Below are positions 54,743-63,115 of a stretch of 64,000 nucleotides of DNA, piece after piece. Within the stretch, counting starts at the first letter, position 1. Each line of letters opens with the position of its first letter. The notes below the pieces were generated by a model that was given only the letters and a program-made list of their open reading frames with translations, did not search any database and had not been told where the DNA came from. The DNA comes from Allostella vacuolata (lineage in GTDB: Bacteria > Pseudomonadota > Alphaproteobacteria > ATCC43930 > Allostellaceae), in the NCBI GenBank assembly GCA_006739055.1, contig AP019702.1, positions 2,939,388 through 3,003,387 of the forward strand. Reading direction: 5' to 3'. The position numbers were made by a program, and so were the translations under genes.

Positions 54743-55624
54743 CTAAACAATATGGTCCACGAGGGGCCCATCCACTCGCCATCCTGGCCGGTGAAATGCG
54801 GTGAACAGCCAGTTGAGAACATGATCATCGAGCAGGCCGGAGATAAAAACGGAACGCCAGTTGTTCCTACTTCTATGGGTGACGTCCTGACGATCCAGCT
54901 CATAGGATAGGATGTCGCTAAGCTCCTGACAAGACGCCGGAGCATTTCGTAGTTCAGCGGCCGTTAGGCTCGGCCTGCGAATCAAATTCGTCCAGCTCGT
55001 CCGGATATGACGCAGGATCGAGGTGCGCTCCACGACATTCTGTATATGAAATCGGACAGCCGTAAAATTCGGGTGGTGAACGTCGAGAAGCAATCTTAGC
55101 GTAATCCGCGGGACCGGGCCGAGATCATCGAACCGAGCTACAAAGAGCCGTTCACGCAAAATGTCATCAAAATAGGGATGGAGTATGCGCTCGCCAGGAT
55201 TCGGACCAGCAAGCAGCGCGGTCCGCTTGCTATTGCACTTGCATGCCGGGACGAGATTGCGGCCGAAGATCGCAAAGACCGCATAATCGGCTTTAGGGAA
55301 AAGATGGTCGAGCGTGCCGCTATGAAATGATCCGCACATCGGGCAGCAATCTGCATCGCTCTCGTCGCGGATTTGCCCAATATAGGCGAGGCTCGCAGGC
55401 GGTGAGGCGTATAGGGCTTTGAGATGCCCCTGGATTGTCGGAGGCAGCGGGACGTTATTTACCAGTGTCGCATTGCCATTCGCCGCAACATATTGTTGGT
55501 AGCCGGCCTTGATTGCCGCGACATGCGCTTGGAGTTGCGGATAGCATTTCAGTCGGCTGTTCAGCGATAGCGTGTCGAGCGCGGCGTCGTCATCAAAGAA
55601 ATCTGGCGGATCGAGCCGGTTCAT
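54743..55624 (-). CDS. HNH endonuclease, partner of the upstream ATPase (PtuB-like)
   Basis: 293 aa. An HNH core with CPMC (residues 94-97), LDHLFPKADY (His107) and NLVPACKCNSKR (Asn123/Asn131), i.e. the zinc-supported ββα-metal nuclease found in PtuB of Septu and in retron-Septu effectors. Flanked by long helical regions. Overlaps the ATPase stop by ATGA, so the pair is made together, in the same order as ptuA-ptuB. Last gene of the defence operon. Confidence 0.75.
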   Translation of the reverse strand: MNRLDPPDFFDDDAALDTLSLNSRLKCYPQLQAHVAAIKAGYQQYVAANGNATLVNNVPLPPTIQGHLKALYASPPASLAYIGQIRDESDADCCPMCGSFHSGTLDHLFPKADYAVFAIFGRNLVPACKCNSKRTALLAGPNPGERILHPYFDDILRERLFVARFDDLGPVPRITLRLLLDVHHPNFTAVRFHIQNVVERTSILRHIRTSWTNLIRRPSLTAAELRNAPASCQELSDILSYELDRQDVTHRSRNNWRSVFISGLLDDHVLNWLFTAFHRPGWRVDGPLVDHIV

Positions 55625-57273
55625 TGCCCGCCGCCCTCTTGATCGTTGCGTTCGACCCGCGCCCGGATTTCACTAAGTAGATCCAGCGAAATCCGATCCT
55701 TATACTGTTCGAATACGGCATCCCATGACGTGATCTGCTCGATGATCTTGTCCTCGACTTTGCGAGCGAGAGGGGAGGGTTTGTCTTCGCCGAAGATGAA
55801 ATAGGAGATCGCGCCGACATCCGCACCGAACGTCTTGAGCGTGGGGGTTTCCGATGAAATCATGCGATCCGCGTCAGACCGTAACACGGTGACCTGACCT
55901 TCCATTGCCTCGCGCACGAAATAAACGGAATGGGTTGAGAGGATCGCTGCGGACCCGGTCTCCTCGAGCAATCGATCGAGCAGTGCGACGAACTGACTGA
56001 TGAAGTTCGGATGAAGGTGCGTCTCCGGTTCGTCGAACAGGAGCAGGGTCCCATTCTCGATATAGAGACCAGTGAGCGCGGCGAACCTCAGGAAGCTGAG
56101 CTCACCGCTGCTGAGTGGATAGGTTCTTCCGCCAATCATGCGGACCGGCTCGGCGCGCACGTTGATCGAGGCGTAGCGCGTTATCAGTTCCTGCTCGCTC
56201 GCTTGGGTAAGTCTGTAGACCGAGACCGGTCCGCGCTCCCCGCGATTTGCGCGCAGGACCAGCTCCTCATAGCCGTCGATCGCGGTGATCGCCTTCAGAA
56301 AGATGTCGAACCGGCTTTGCGCGCCAATCCCCTCGATGCTGCGTGCCAACTGGATGATGAGATCGCTGGTCGTCCGACGTGATCGTCCGCTCACCATCGA
56401 GAAGCGTCGATACCAGACCCGCCCGCGCTTGCGCCGGTCACTTGGGAAAACAGAGGAGAATGCAGCAGACGGGTAGAAGCCGAGGATGCGGTTGAACAGC
56501 GGGCGGTCGCCCGCGAGATCGGTCAGCTTGGCCTTTCCGAACAGTGCGGCGTCGACGATCTGCGCCAGCGTTTGGCTCTTGCCCACCCCATTCCTGCCGA
56601 TCACGATCGCAAAGCGCTGGGGGAGCACGGCGTCGCTGCGCGAAAAGCGAAACTTCAGATCATGCTCGTTGGGGCGGCCGGCGAGCTGGAAACGAATGCG
56701 GACTCCGTCGGAAATCCGGTCAAGCTTTTCATATTCGACACCTTGCAGGATCGGCGCTGCATTCTTCCAGGTGAAATAGGGCTCGCTCTGCCGCAAAAAT
56801 ACGTTGAGGAAAATCTGACTCTCTCGCGCCGCTCGCAGCCAAGGCTTACCGACGGGCCGGTCATCCGCCTCGACCATGTCGTTGATCCCGCGCAGCGCGC
56901 AGCGCGCCTCATCGGGTCCGAGATGACCCACGATCCGCCGGTAGCTCGCCATGTCGGGCAGCATGGTGAAAAAGGCCGGAACGTCAATTGCGGGCACCGG
57001 AGCGCCGCCATCCTGATCGACGATAGCGCGCAGATATCGTGTGTCGTTCCTCGCGCTCTGCGGCTCGATGAAACCGAAGAATCCAGAGAATTGCGCGCGC
57101 TCGCCTCTGAACCCCGCGCCATGCCGGGGCTGGATGACGATATCGATGAGGGCGTGTCCACCAAAGTCGTTCCAGCTATCCGAGCTAGGGGCTACGGCAA
57201 TTGTGCCGGGCTCGATGTCGTGAGAGATGGTCCGCGCGCTAACAAATAGGACGCGATAGTCCTCCGATTCCAC
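55621..57273 (-). CDS. ABC/OLD-like ATPase (Septu PtuA-like, with long N-terminal domain)
   Basis: 550 aa. Walker A GRNGVGKS at residues 226-233, signature LSSGELSF (387-394), Walker B LLLFDEPETHLHP (410-422) and switch histidine STHS (446-449): an SMC/OLD-type ATPase without a long coiled coil. About 200 residues precede Walker A, which is unusual for PtuA, where Walker A is near the N-terminus, so this may be a distinct subtype. It follows the DUF3732 gene by 45 bases. Confidence 0.75.
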   Translation of the reverse strand: MESEDYRVLFVSARTISHDIEPGTIAVAPSSDSWNDFGGHALIDIVIQPRHGAGFRGERAQFSGFFGFIEPQSARNDTRYLRAIVDQDGGAPVPAIDVPAFFTMLPDMASYRRIVGHLGPDEARCALRGINDMVEADDRPVGKPWLRAARESQIFLNVFLRQSEPYFTWKNAAPILQGVEYEKLDRISDGVRIRFQLAGRPNEHDLKFRFSRSDAVLPQRFAIVIGRNGVGKSQTLAQIVDAALFGKAKLTDLAGDRPLFNRILGFYPSAAFSSVFPSDRRKRGRVWYRRFSMVSGRSRRTTSDLIIQLARSIEGIGAQSRFDIFLKAITAIDGYEELVLRANRGERGPVSVYRLTQASEQELITRYASINVRAEPVRMIGGRTYPLSSGELSFLRFAALTGLYIENGTLLLFDEPETHLHPNFISQFVALLDRLLEETGSAAILSTHSVYFVREAMEGQVTVLRSDADRMISSETPTLKTFGADVGAISYFIFGEDKPSPLARKVEDKIIEQITSWDAVFEQYKDRISLDLLSEIRARVERNDQEGGGQ

Positions 57274-57318
57274 TACGCCCTCCCTCCCGCGCGGCGCTCC
57301 GCTCCCATACTGACCGGC

Positions 57319-59271
57319 TCACTCCGCGCGCTCCGCGACGTCCGGCCAATCTTCCGGTACCAGTGCGGGTGGCTTGGTCCAAGGTCGCTCAACCAATGCC
57401 TCCTGAAACCAGGGGTCGCGCAGATTGGCATGCTCAATGACGATGATCTGGACACCAGGGGCGTCCTCGCGCACAAATCTATTAAGCAACTCAAAGAGCC
57501 GCCGCACGGCTTCCAGATCTGCGTCTTGCTCGGTCTTTTCGATCGAGCCACCAGCAGCCTCGTAGGAAGCTTCCGACGGGAAGTAGACCTGGGTAGGCTG
57601 ATCGATTAGCAGGAAACGTGGGAGAGGCAAGTTCTGGTTCGCCGCGAAGCGATGAAGTGCCAGCAGAGCAGCAAGATGATAAGCGAGATGATTCTCGCCA
57701 CCTCCGGTTCTCTGCATGAAGATCGGACGGCCAGGCCGGTCGAGCGTGACCGTCAGATTGTGCAGGTCGAGCCGCGCGGGGTACTGGCTGAACTCGCCAC
57801 CGAGCGCCGCAATATAGTCCGACATATACATAGAAATATTGTTCATCGTCGAGGCGAGTCGGGCGCCTGAATCGTCCGCGCCGATGCGCTGTTCCAGATC
57901 GGCGACGCGAGCCTTCAAGCGGCGCTGCTCTTGTTCGAGGCGCGCAATATTGGTTTCAGGTAGTAGATCTTCGAGGAACAAGCTAATTCGGCCGACAACG
58001 CGCGAAGCAGCGTTGTTGCGATTGCCCAGCTGCGCAATCATCTCACTTGCAGCGATCGCGCTTGAAAGTTCAACTTCCCTAGCCCGGATCTGGTCGCTGA
58101 TCGCCTGAAGCTCACGACGCTGCTCATCTAAATAAGCATCGAGCTGCGGACGCTCGCCGACGACAGCGCTCATCTCACGATCGAGCGATTCTAGGTCGGC
58201 GATTAGCAACTCCGCGATTGGGCTTCCCAGGCCGAGATTTGCTTCTGCGAACGGCCATTGCCACTCGCTGGTCGTCTTGTTGATCGGCAAGGCCTTGATT
58301 GAGCTCAACCGATCATGCTGCTCAGTCGCCTCAATCTGAAAGCCATCCGCACGCTTCGCATACTGTTCTGCCGCATCGAGCCGGCGCTGGACAGCCCGGC
58401 GCCGCTCGCGCAGCGCTACCAGATCATTTTCAATCGCCGTCAGGCGTCTGCCATCGTCCTCTGGCACCGGCGTCGGCTGCCAGGTCAACCCTTCCCGCAA
58501 TTGATCGACGACGTTTGCGTCCGCCGCAGGGCTTGTCTGGAGTATACCGACCGCCCGCGCCTCGGACAGTAACCCGATTGCACGCTCTTCCGAGGTGTCA
58601 ATCGCGGCTTTTGCCGCTTCCAACAACTTAGTATTTAGGCGCAACTCACGCTGGGCAATGCGTAACCGGGAATCCAGGCTGAACCGATCTCGCGACGACA
58701 CACCCAATAAGATGGGCAAAGTATCCTTGATTGTCTGCGGTTGAAACGGCTCATTCTGCCGGTAGAAGAGCTGGTCCTTGTTGGCGACAATGGTCTGCTT
58801 CTGGAATAAATAAAAATAAGTGTGCTTGACATTAGCGTCATAGCTCTCGCGGCTATTGTCAATAGGTACGTCGGTGGTGTTCTCCGGAATGCCCAGCTGC
58901 TTGGAAAGAAAGTTCACTACGCCATCATCATCGTCATTGACCATGAGGTCGTCGAAGTCGGGAATGGCGACCTTGGCCCCGCGGCGCACCATGGCAAGGC
59001 TGCCGCTACTGCGCCCCGGCCCCGGCGCCGGCTTGGCGACCAGCACCTCCTCGCCTACGAAGGCATAGAGGACCGCGTACCAGGCGACGCGTTCCTGGAT
59101 AATGCCTTCGGGAATGTTAAAGGTCGATCGCCCCATGCAATATTCGATGATGTCAGAAAGTGCGGACTTGCCCGTTGACGAGCGACCGGTGATCACGTTG
59201 AGACCGTCATGGAAAGGCAAGTCGCGCCGGCGGCCGTCGTGGCTGTAAATATGGATTGATTGGATCTTCAC
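57319..59271 (-). CDS. DUF3732 ABC-type ATPase (ABC-three-component system)
   Basis: 650 aa. Walker A GRSSTGKSAL at residues 29-38, long coiled-coil arms (about residues 200-470), and C-terminal Walker B FLLIDQPTQVYFP, the form typical of DUF3732 proteins, then VIEHANL. SMC-like. Starts with GTG at 59271, overlapping the middle-component stop (GTGA). This ATPase is the motor/sensor of ABC-3C systems described in comparative-genomic work as conflict systems. Confidence 0.85.
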   Translation of the reverse strand: MKIQSIHIYSHDGRRRDLPFHDGLNVITGRSSTGKSALSDIIEYCMGRSTFNIPEGIIQERVAWYAVLYAFVGEEVLVAKPAPGPGRSSGSLAMVRRGAKVAIPDFDDLMVNDDDDGVVNFLSKQLGIPENTTDVPIDNSRESYDANVKHTYFYLFQKQTIVANKDQLFYRQNEPFQPQTIKDTLPILLGVSSRDRFSLDSRLRIAQRELRLNTKLLEAAKAAIDTSEERAIGLLSEARAVGILQTSPAADANVVDQLREGLTWQPTPVPEDDGRRLTAIENDLVALRERRRAVQRRLDAAEQYAKRADGFQIEATEQHDRLSSIKALPINKTTSEWQWPFAEANLGLGSPIAELLIADLESLDREMSAVVGERPQLDAYLDEQRRELQAISDQIRAREVELSSAIAASEMIAQLGNRNNAASRVVGRISLFLEDLLPETNIARLEQEQRRLKARVADLEQRIGADDSGARLASTMNNISMYMSDYIAALGGEFSQYPARLDLHNLTVTLDRPGRPIFMQRTGGGENHLAYHLAALLALHRFAANQNLPLPRFLLIDQPTQVYFPSEASYEAAGGSIEKTEQDADLEAVRRLFELLNRFVREDAPGVQIIVIEHANLRDPWFQEALVERPWTKPPALVPEDWPDVAERAE

Positions 59272-59756
59272 GGTCGAACGCCCAATGTCATGTAAAGAGT
59301 GGCCCGATCCCCGATGCGAGCGAATTGCTTGCCTAGAAAGCGGGCGACACGTTGGCAAGAGACCGTTTCGGGGGTGCCGATGACCGACTTGCGAATGCCG
59401 TCTGGCACAGCCTTCAGCCGCCCTTGCGCTTCGACCGTAAACAGACCCATCTGCATCAGGAAGCCCAAAGCCTCGAAGGCGTAGGGCAGTAGATCGGTTG
59501 TGCGCCGCGCGAAGCCAACGAGCAGCTCTGGATGGGCCGCGACAAGTTTCAGCAGATAGCTGCGATTGCCCGCATGCATAATCTCGCGCGAGTGCTTGTG
59601 GAGGCAGAGCGGCAGCACCAACAGCACAAGCGAGAAGGGCATGCCGCGCTCGTCCTCTTCCTCGAAGGCGCACAGCGCCCGCATTATGATAAGGCCGCAA
59701 AAGGCCGGGTTGAAGAGGTTGCGAATTTCAACCGGTCGCTCGTCCCACCGCTTCAT
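59268..59756 (-). CDS. ABC-three-component middle component
   Basis: 162 aa, all helical with a winged-helix-like second half. Begins KRWDERPVEIRNLFNPAFCG, matching the middle-component proteins that lie between the ATPase and the effector in ABC-3C operons. Overlaps both neighbours by four bases. Likely an adaptor between the two larger proteins. Confidence 0.75.
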   Translation of the reverse strand: MKRWDERPVEIRNLFNPAFCGLIIMRALCAFEEEDERGMPFSLVLLVLPLCLHKHSREIMHAGNRSYLLKLVAAHPELLVGFARRTTDLLPYAFEALGFLMQMGLFTVEAQGRLKAVPDGIRKSVIGTPETVSCQRVARFLGKQFARIGDRATLYMTLGVRP

Positions 59757-60949
59757 GCAGCGATCCCAAGCAATTGTTGAAGCCGCTCGAAGAAGCGAGG
59801 GTGCCAATACACCCGGGGCAGGGGGCTCGCATTGGCGAGTATGTGGAAGGCGCCGCGCACCACGTATGGCTCGGTGACCCGCTCACGGATGCGGAGCGAC
59901 ATGGTCTCCATCTCAGCCCAGCGGTAGAGTTCCTTCCCGGCTGAGAGGCATGCCTCCTCGTTACCGGTGTCGCTTAACCGCTCGAAGACGATCTCGCGAT
60001 AGCGCGTCCACTCGTCGACCAGCCGGTCCTCATATTCCTCGATCTCTCCGGAGATCAGCAGACTCTCTCTCGCCCAACTCGAGCGCTGCTCGAAAGCGCG
60101 ATAGTAGTCGATGATAGCATTGCGGATTCGGGTCGCCGATAGGTCGAGGGCGCGCAACTGCTCGACGAACAGCCTAGGATCGTTGACGACATCGATCTGA
60201 TTCTCGGGCCGGTGCCCCCGGAATGTGATCGGAAGGTTGTCGGTGCGATATTCTTCGGCGATTGCCGAAAGCTTATCCGAGACCTCATGGCCGTGGACCG
60301 GCTCTTTGCGTTCACCGGTCAGCATTTTGATCGCGAGATCCATCCACCAACCTTCGAGGCGTTCGAACACGGCGGTCCGAGCCTCTCTCCGGATTGTGCG
60401 TAAGTGTAGATTGATAAGAGTTGGCAGGTCGGTAATCCGGGGTGTCGCATCAATGATGGCGATCCGGTTATAGAAATCACGGAGCTCCGCGTCGCTCAAC
60501 TGTTCGAGATCTTTGCGTATTCGGCCGAGCAGTGCGGATGTGCTGGTGGTGAGGGCCGCCTGTGCCTGCTTGACCCGATCATCGTCGCCGCGTGCGCTTT
60601 CGGTAAACAGGATGAGGTACGTGCCTTCACTAAGTGCGGCCGTCGTGAAGAGCAGGAACTGGCCGTCTGACGCGATGCTCCCGGTCTTGCGATAATAAGA
60701 CAACCATATACGGACGGATTTCCAGAAATCGGTCGAAAGGTTGGTTAGCTTATCGCCTCCCGCCTTATGCTTGAGCGATGCGAGCGATCGGATGCCACTT
60801 GCGTTAACGAATTCGATATCGTCTTCCTTCTCAAGGAATACGGCACTGGTTTCCGGAAGCGTCAAAATCTTAAAAAGGGCGAAGCGCGGCTGGAATATAT
60901 AGTCTAAGCCTTGTTCGGCCGCAGAAAAGGGCGAATCAGATGTCGGCAT
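59753..60949 (-). CDS. ABC-three-component effector with nuclease-like N-terminus
   Basis: 398 aa. The N-terminal 110 residues resemble the Cap4/DUF4297 restriction-endonuclease fold: a D/E cluster in FLEKEDDIEF (residues 38-47) and a lysine strand LASLKHK (56-62), followed by DFWKSVRIWLSYY. The C-terminal region (from about residue 230) is the helical ABC-3C type. It is the first gene of the operon; ATG at 60949 is preferred over a TTG nine bases upstream. Nuclease activity is inference. Confidence 0.7.
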   Translation of the reverse strand: MPTSDSPFSAAEQGLDYIFQPRFALFKILTLPETSAVFLEKEDDIEFVNASGIRSLASLKHKAGGDKLTNLSTDFWKSVRIWLSYYRKTGSIASDGQFLLFTTAALSEGTYLILFTESARGDDDRVKQAQAALTTSTSALLGRIRKDLEQLSDAELRDFYNRIAIIDATPRITDLPTLINLHLRTIRREARTAVFERLEGWWMDLAIKMLTGERKEPVHGHEVSDKLSAIAEEYRTDNLPITFRGHRPENQIDVVNDPRLFVEQLRALDLSATRIRNAIIDYYRAFEQRSSWARESLLISGEIEEYEDRLVDEWTRYREIVFERLSDTGNEEACLSAGKELYRWAEMETMSLRIRERVTEPYVVRGAFHILANASPLPRVYWHPRFFERLQQLLGIAA

Positions 60950-61201
60950 TATGTTCAAGTTCCATCAAGCCCCCTATCCGCCTGTGGGGGGATGCAGAAA
61001 TACACACTGTTGTCGTCCGATGCGTGGCGACAAGCCGAGAGTCGGCTAACGATCAAGGGCGGTGAGTGTGGATGCACGATGAGAGCACTCATGCAGCCAA
61101 CTCCTGAGCCGCGGTCTCGTGTTCTTTCGTTCTTGGACCGGCAACCCTCCAGCCATCCTTCTGCACGCGATCAGCCCGCCGGGTGTGCGCCTTCGGCCGC
61201 G

Positions 61202-61328
61202 TCAATGGCCGGCCCGCTCCGTTCGCTGGCGCTCCCGTGTTGGCCATGACCCGCACCCTGCTCGGCCCGATGTCTCCCCGTGCATCGGCTGGATGGTCCA
61301 GCCGGCCTAACGAAAGGAGACTACCATG
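61202..61328 (+). promoter_or_regulatory. Repeated hairpin leader, copy B
   Basis: About 127 bases ending at the start codon of the 76-residue gene; identical to copy A in blocks 61230-61250 and 61282-61303 (hairpin) and in CGAAAGGA (61311-61318). The rest of the 60950-61325 gap holds no gene I can support. Confidence 0.65.
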
Positions 61329-61556
61329 ACGACCACCACCCACGACCGACCGCTTTTCCGCGTCAGCTGCGCCCGCATCACCGGCAAGGACGCCAAGGGC
61401 AACGACCAACTCGGGCGGCCGAAGGAGATCGGCGCCGTCTGGCCCCGCAAAGGCGACAAGAAGGGCGGCATCATCGCCCTCGACCTGATCCCGATCGAGC
61501 TGATGCAACGGGATTGCGTCCTCTTCCTCGTACCCGTCGGCGAGGACGGCCAGTAG
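61326..61556 (+). CDS. Small conserved-type protein behind leader B
   Basis: 76 aa. Strand-rich, with FRVSCARITGKDAKGNDQLG and GAVWPRKGDKKGGIIALDLI; resembles the short DUF736-like single-domain proteins of plasmids in size and style, without a clear family match. CGAAAGGAGA gives its ribosome site. Followed by a strong hairpin. Confidence 0.6.
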   Translation: MTTTTHDRPLFRVSCARITGKDAKGNDQLGRPKEIGAVWPRKGDKKGGIIALDLIPIELMQRDCVLFLVPVGEDGQ

Positions 61557-61567
61557 CCCGTCCCGCT

Positions 61568-61596
61568 GCCAGCATCCCCAGTCTGGGGATGCTGGC
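61568..61596 (+). terminator. Perfect 14-bp hairpin
   Basis: GCCAGCATCCCCAG and CTGGGGATGCTGGC pair completely around a single T (a 3-5 base loop in practice), 12 bases after the gene. No U-tract. It starts and ends CCA/TGG like the hairpins of the downstream array. Confidence 0.65.
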
Positions 61597-61658
61597 TCAT
61601 CTTCGTATCGCGCGCCGGTTGGGTAGCGCAAGCGGATAAAAGTGCGATCCCTGATAGC

Positions 61659-62292
61659 GTGGCGAATCGGGGGATCGCCGCCTCGGACCTGTCGGGGAAG
61701 CTGACCCGGAGGCCCGCCCGCCGGCACCGGAACGCCGTTGCCTTCATCACCGTCCGGTCCTGGCGCGCGGCCAGCCGTTGCAACGACCTGCGCGCCTTCA
61801 AGCAGCAGAACCGGGCGACGGTGTCGACGCTGCTGTCGGCGGCGGCCGACGACGTCGCGGTCGAGGTGGCGGCACTGCTGGCGCCTGGTCCTGGCTGGTC
61901 CGTGACCTGCATCGCCGGTGGCCATAGCCGCAGTCCTGACAGCTGGGGCAAGCGGCTGGCCCGCCTGGTCGCCGCCCGGCTGGCGCTGCCCTTCGTCCAG
62001 CGCTTCGCCGACCGGCCGGTCACCGGCAGCAGCCACCCGAAGGAGTTCCGCCGCCTGCCGCCGCTCGCCTGGCACCAGGCGCCCGACGGGCCCGTCATCG
62101 TCGGTGGATGACGTCGTCACGTCGGGCTGGCATATGGAGGAGGCGCTGGGCATGATCCGGTCGACCGGCCATATGACGGTCGGCTTCGCCTGGATCGGCG
62201 GCACGGTGAAGGGCGGCGAGGAGGCTGCCCCATCGGTCCGGGAGAGGGCGGGGACGGAGCCGCGCTCGGCAGGCGCATGGCTCGGTTCATGA
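61659..62292 (+). pseudogene. Phosphoribosyltransferase-like gene with a single-base frameshift
   Basis: The first frame (GTG at 61659) runs to 62111 and includes WSVTCIAGGHSRSPDSWGKR and the run-up GPVIV; the phosphoribosyl-pyrophosphate loop VDDVVTSGWHMEEALGMI continues in a different frame from 62104. Deleting one G near 62103 would join them into about 210 residues. Either a real frameshift mutation or a sequencing/assembly error. Role on such elements unknown. Confidence 0.7.
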
Positions 62293-62340
62293 ACGTCTGC
62301 GGTGGCCGGGTTCGTCTGGAAAGGCTCAGGCAGACGCTAC

Positions 62341-62760
62341 GCGCAAGATGTGCGCTGTAATACAGCGCATCTTGCCAAGGGAGGCCCGCTGCGCGCCTCC
62401 CGTTGGATCCCTCCCGGCCGTTGGCGCTCCGCCGGCATCGAGCCGGCTCCGCACCAATGCACCGGTCTGGTCCGCTGCACCACCAATCAGGGGCGCCTTC
62501 GTGCACCCCCGATACCCCCATGACCCAAGGAGACTTCGCTCTCCCTGGACCCATCGAGCCAAGGGGCGATCCCGCGCCCCCTGACAACCCCCGGGCCAGG
62601 CGTGCGCCGCCTGGACCTGCGCCAGGGGCTGTCGCGCCCCTGGACCACGACCGGTGTTTCGGCACCGGCTTCGACCATGGGGCAGTTCGTGCCCCTGGAC
62701 CGACGACCAGCGTCTCGCCGCTGGACCCGCGACCAAGGAGCGTCCTTGGATCCGGAGGGC
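62341..62760. repeat. Array of about ten short hairpins with common CCA...TGG architecture
   Basis: After a long imperfect stem at 62341-62375, hairpins follow at 62375-62406, 62525-62548, 62559-62583, 62596-62614, 62622-62643, 62651-62668, 62675-62698, 62707-62724 and 62733-62749, with weaker ones between. Starts are 24-37 bases apart from 62525 on. Most begin CCA and end TGG, and the linkers resemble ACCnnCGA. Stem sequences differ while pairing is kept: CCAGGCG/CGCCTGG, CCAGGGGC/GCCCCTGG, CCAGCG/CGCTGG, CCAAGGA/TCCTTGG. No plausible protein gene covers it. Confidence 0.8.
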
Positions 62761-62780
62761 GTCCGCCTTGATCGAGACGA

Positions 62781-62809
62781 TTGACGTCAGGCGTCATTAT
62801 CGCTATAGT
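62781..62809 (+). promoter_or_regulatory. Sigma-70 promoter of higBA
   Basis: TTGACG (62781-62786), 17 bases, TATAGT (62804-62809), with the toxin start nine bases after the -10. A near-consensus promoter. Confidence 0.75.
62782..62796. promoter_or_regulatory. Operator overlapping the higBA promoter
   Basis: TGACG-TCAGG-CGTCA is a perfect inverted repeat over the -35 region, as expected for autorepression by HigA. Confidence 0.55.
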
Positions 62810-62817
62810 ATAACAAG

Positions 62818-63101
62818 ATGATCCGTAGCTATCGAGACAAGCGGACGGCGCAGTTTGCGGAAGGGGCCTTCGTCAAGGCGTCCAGGGCTTCGAGGCCCAG
62901 GCGGCGCGTCGGCTGTCCGTCCTCAATGCCGCGACCTCGCTCGACACGCTGCGCGCGCTGCCGAGCAACCGGCTGGAAGCGCTGAAAGGCGATCGTGCAG
63001 GGCAGTATTCCATTCGCATCAATCAGCAATGGCGCATCTGCTTCGAATGGCCGGCCAGCGCGACAGGGCCGGAGAACGTCGAGATCGTGGACTACCACTG
63101 A
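62818..63101 (+). pseudogene. higB: HigB-type toxin, frameshifted
   Basis: Reads MIRSYRDKRTAQFAEGAFVK and then goes out of frame at about 62881. From 62883 another frame continues QGFEAQAARRLSVLNAATSL to LEALKGDRAGQYSIRINQQW and ends VEIVDYH with its stop at 63099. One missing base accounts for the break; intact it would be 94-95 residues of the RelE/HigB fold. The product is probably non-functional unless the base is a sequencing error. Confidence 0.85.
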
Positions 63102-63115
63102 GAAAGGAGAAGACC

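Noticed and set aside
61089-62204. Reverse frame of 371 residues around leader B
   Set aside because: Antisense of the small gene, leader and phosphoribosyltransferase; no homology.
62341-62760. CRISPR array
   Set aside because: Units vary in sequence and length, have no constant repeat/spacer pattern and no cas genes are nearby.
62403-62771. Forward and reverse open frames across the hairpin array
   Set aside because: Pro/Arg/Gly-rich with no start signal or domain; they follow from the GC-rich hairpins and do not explain them.
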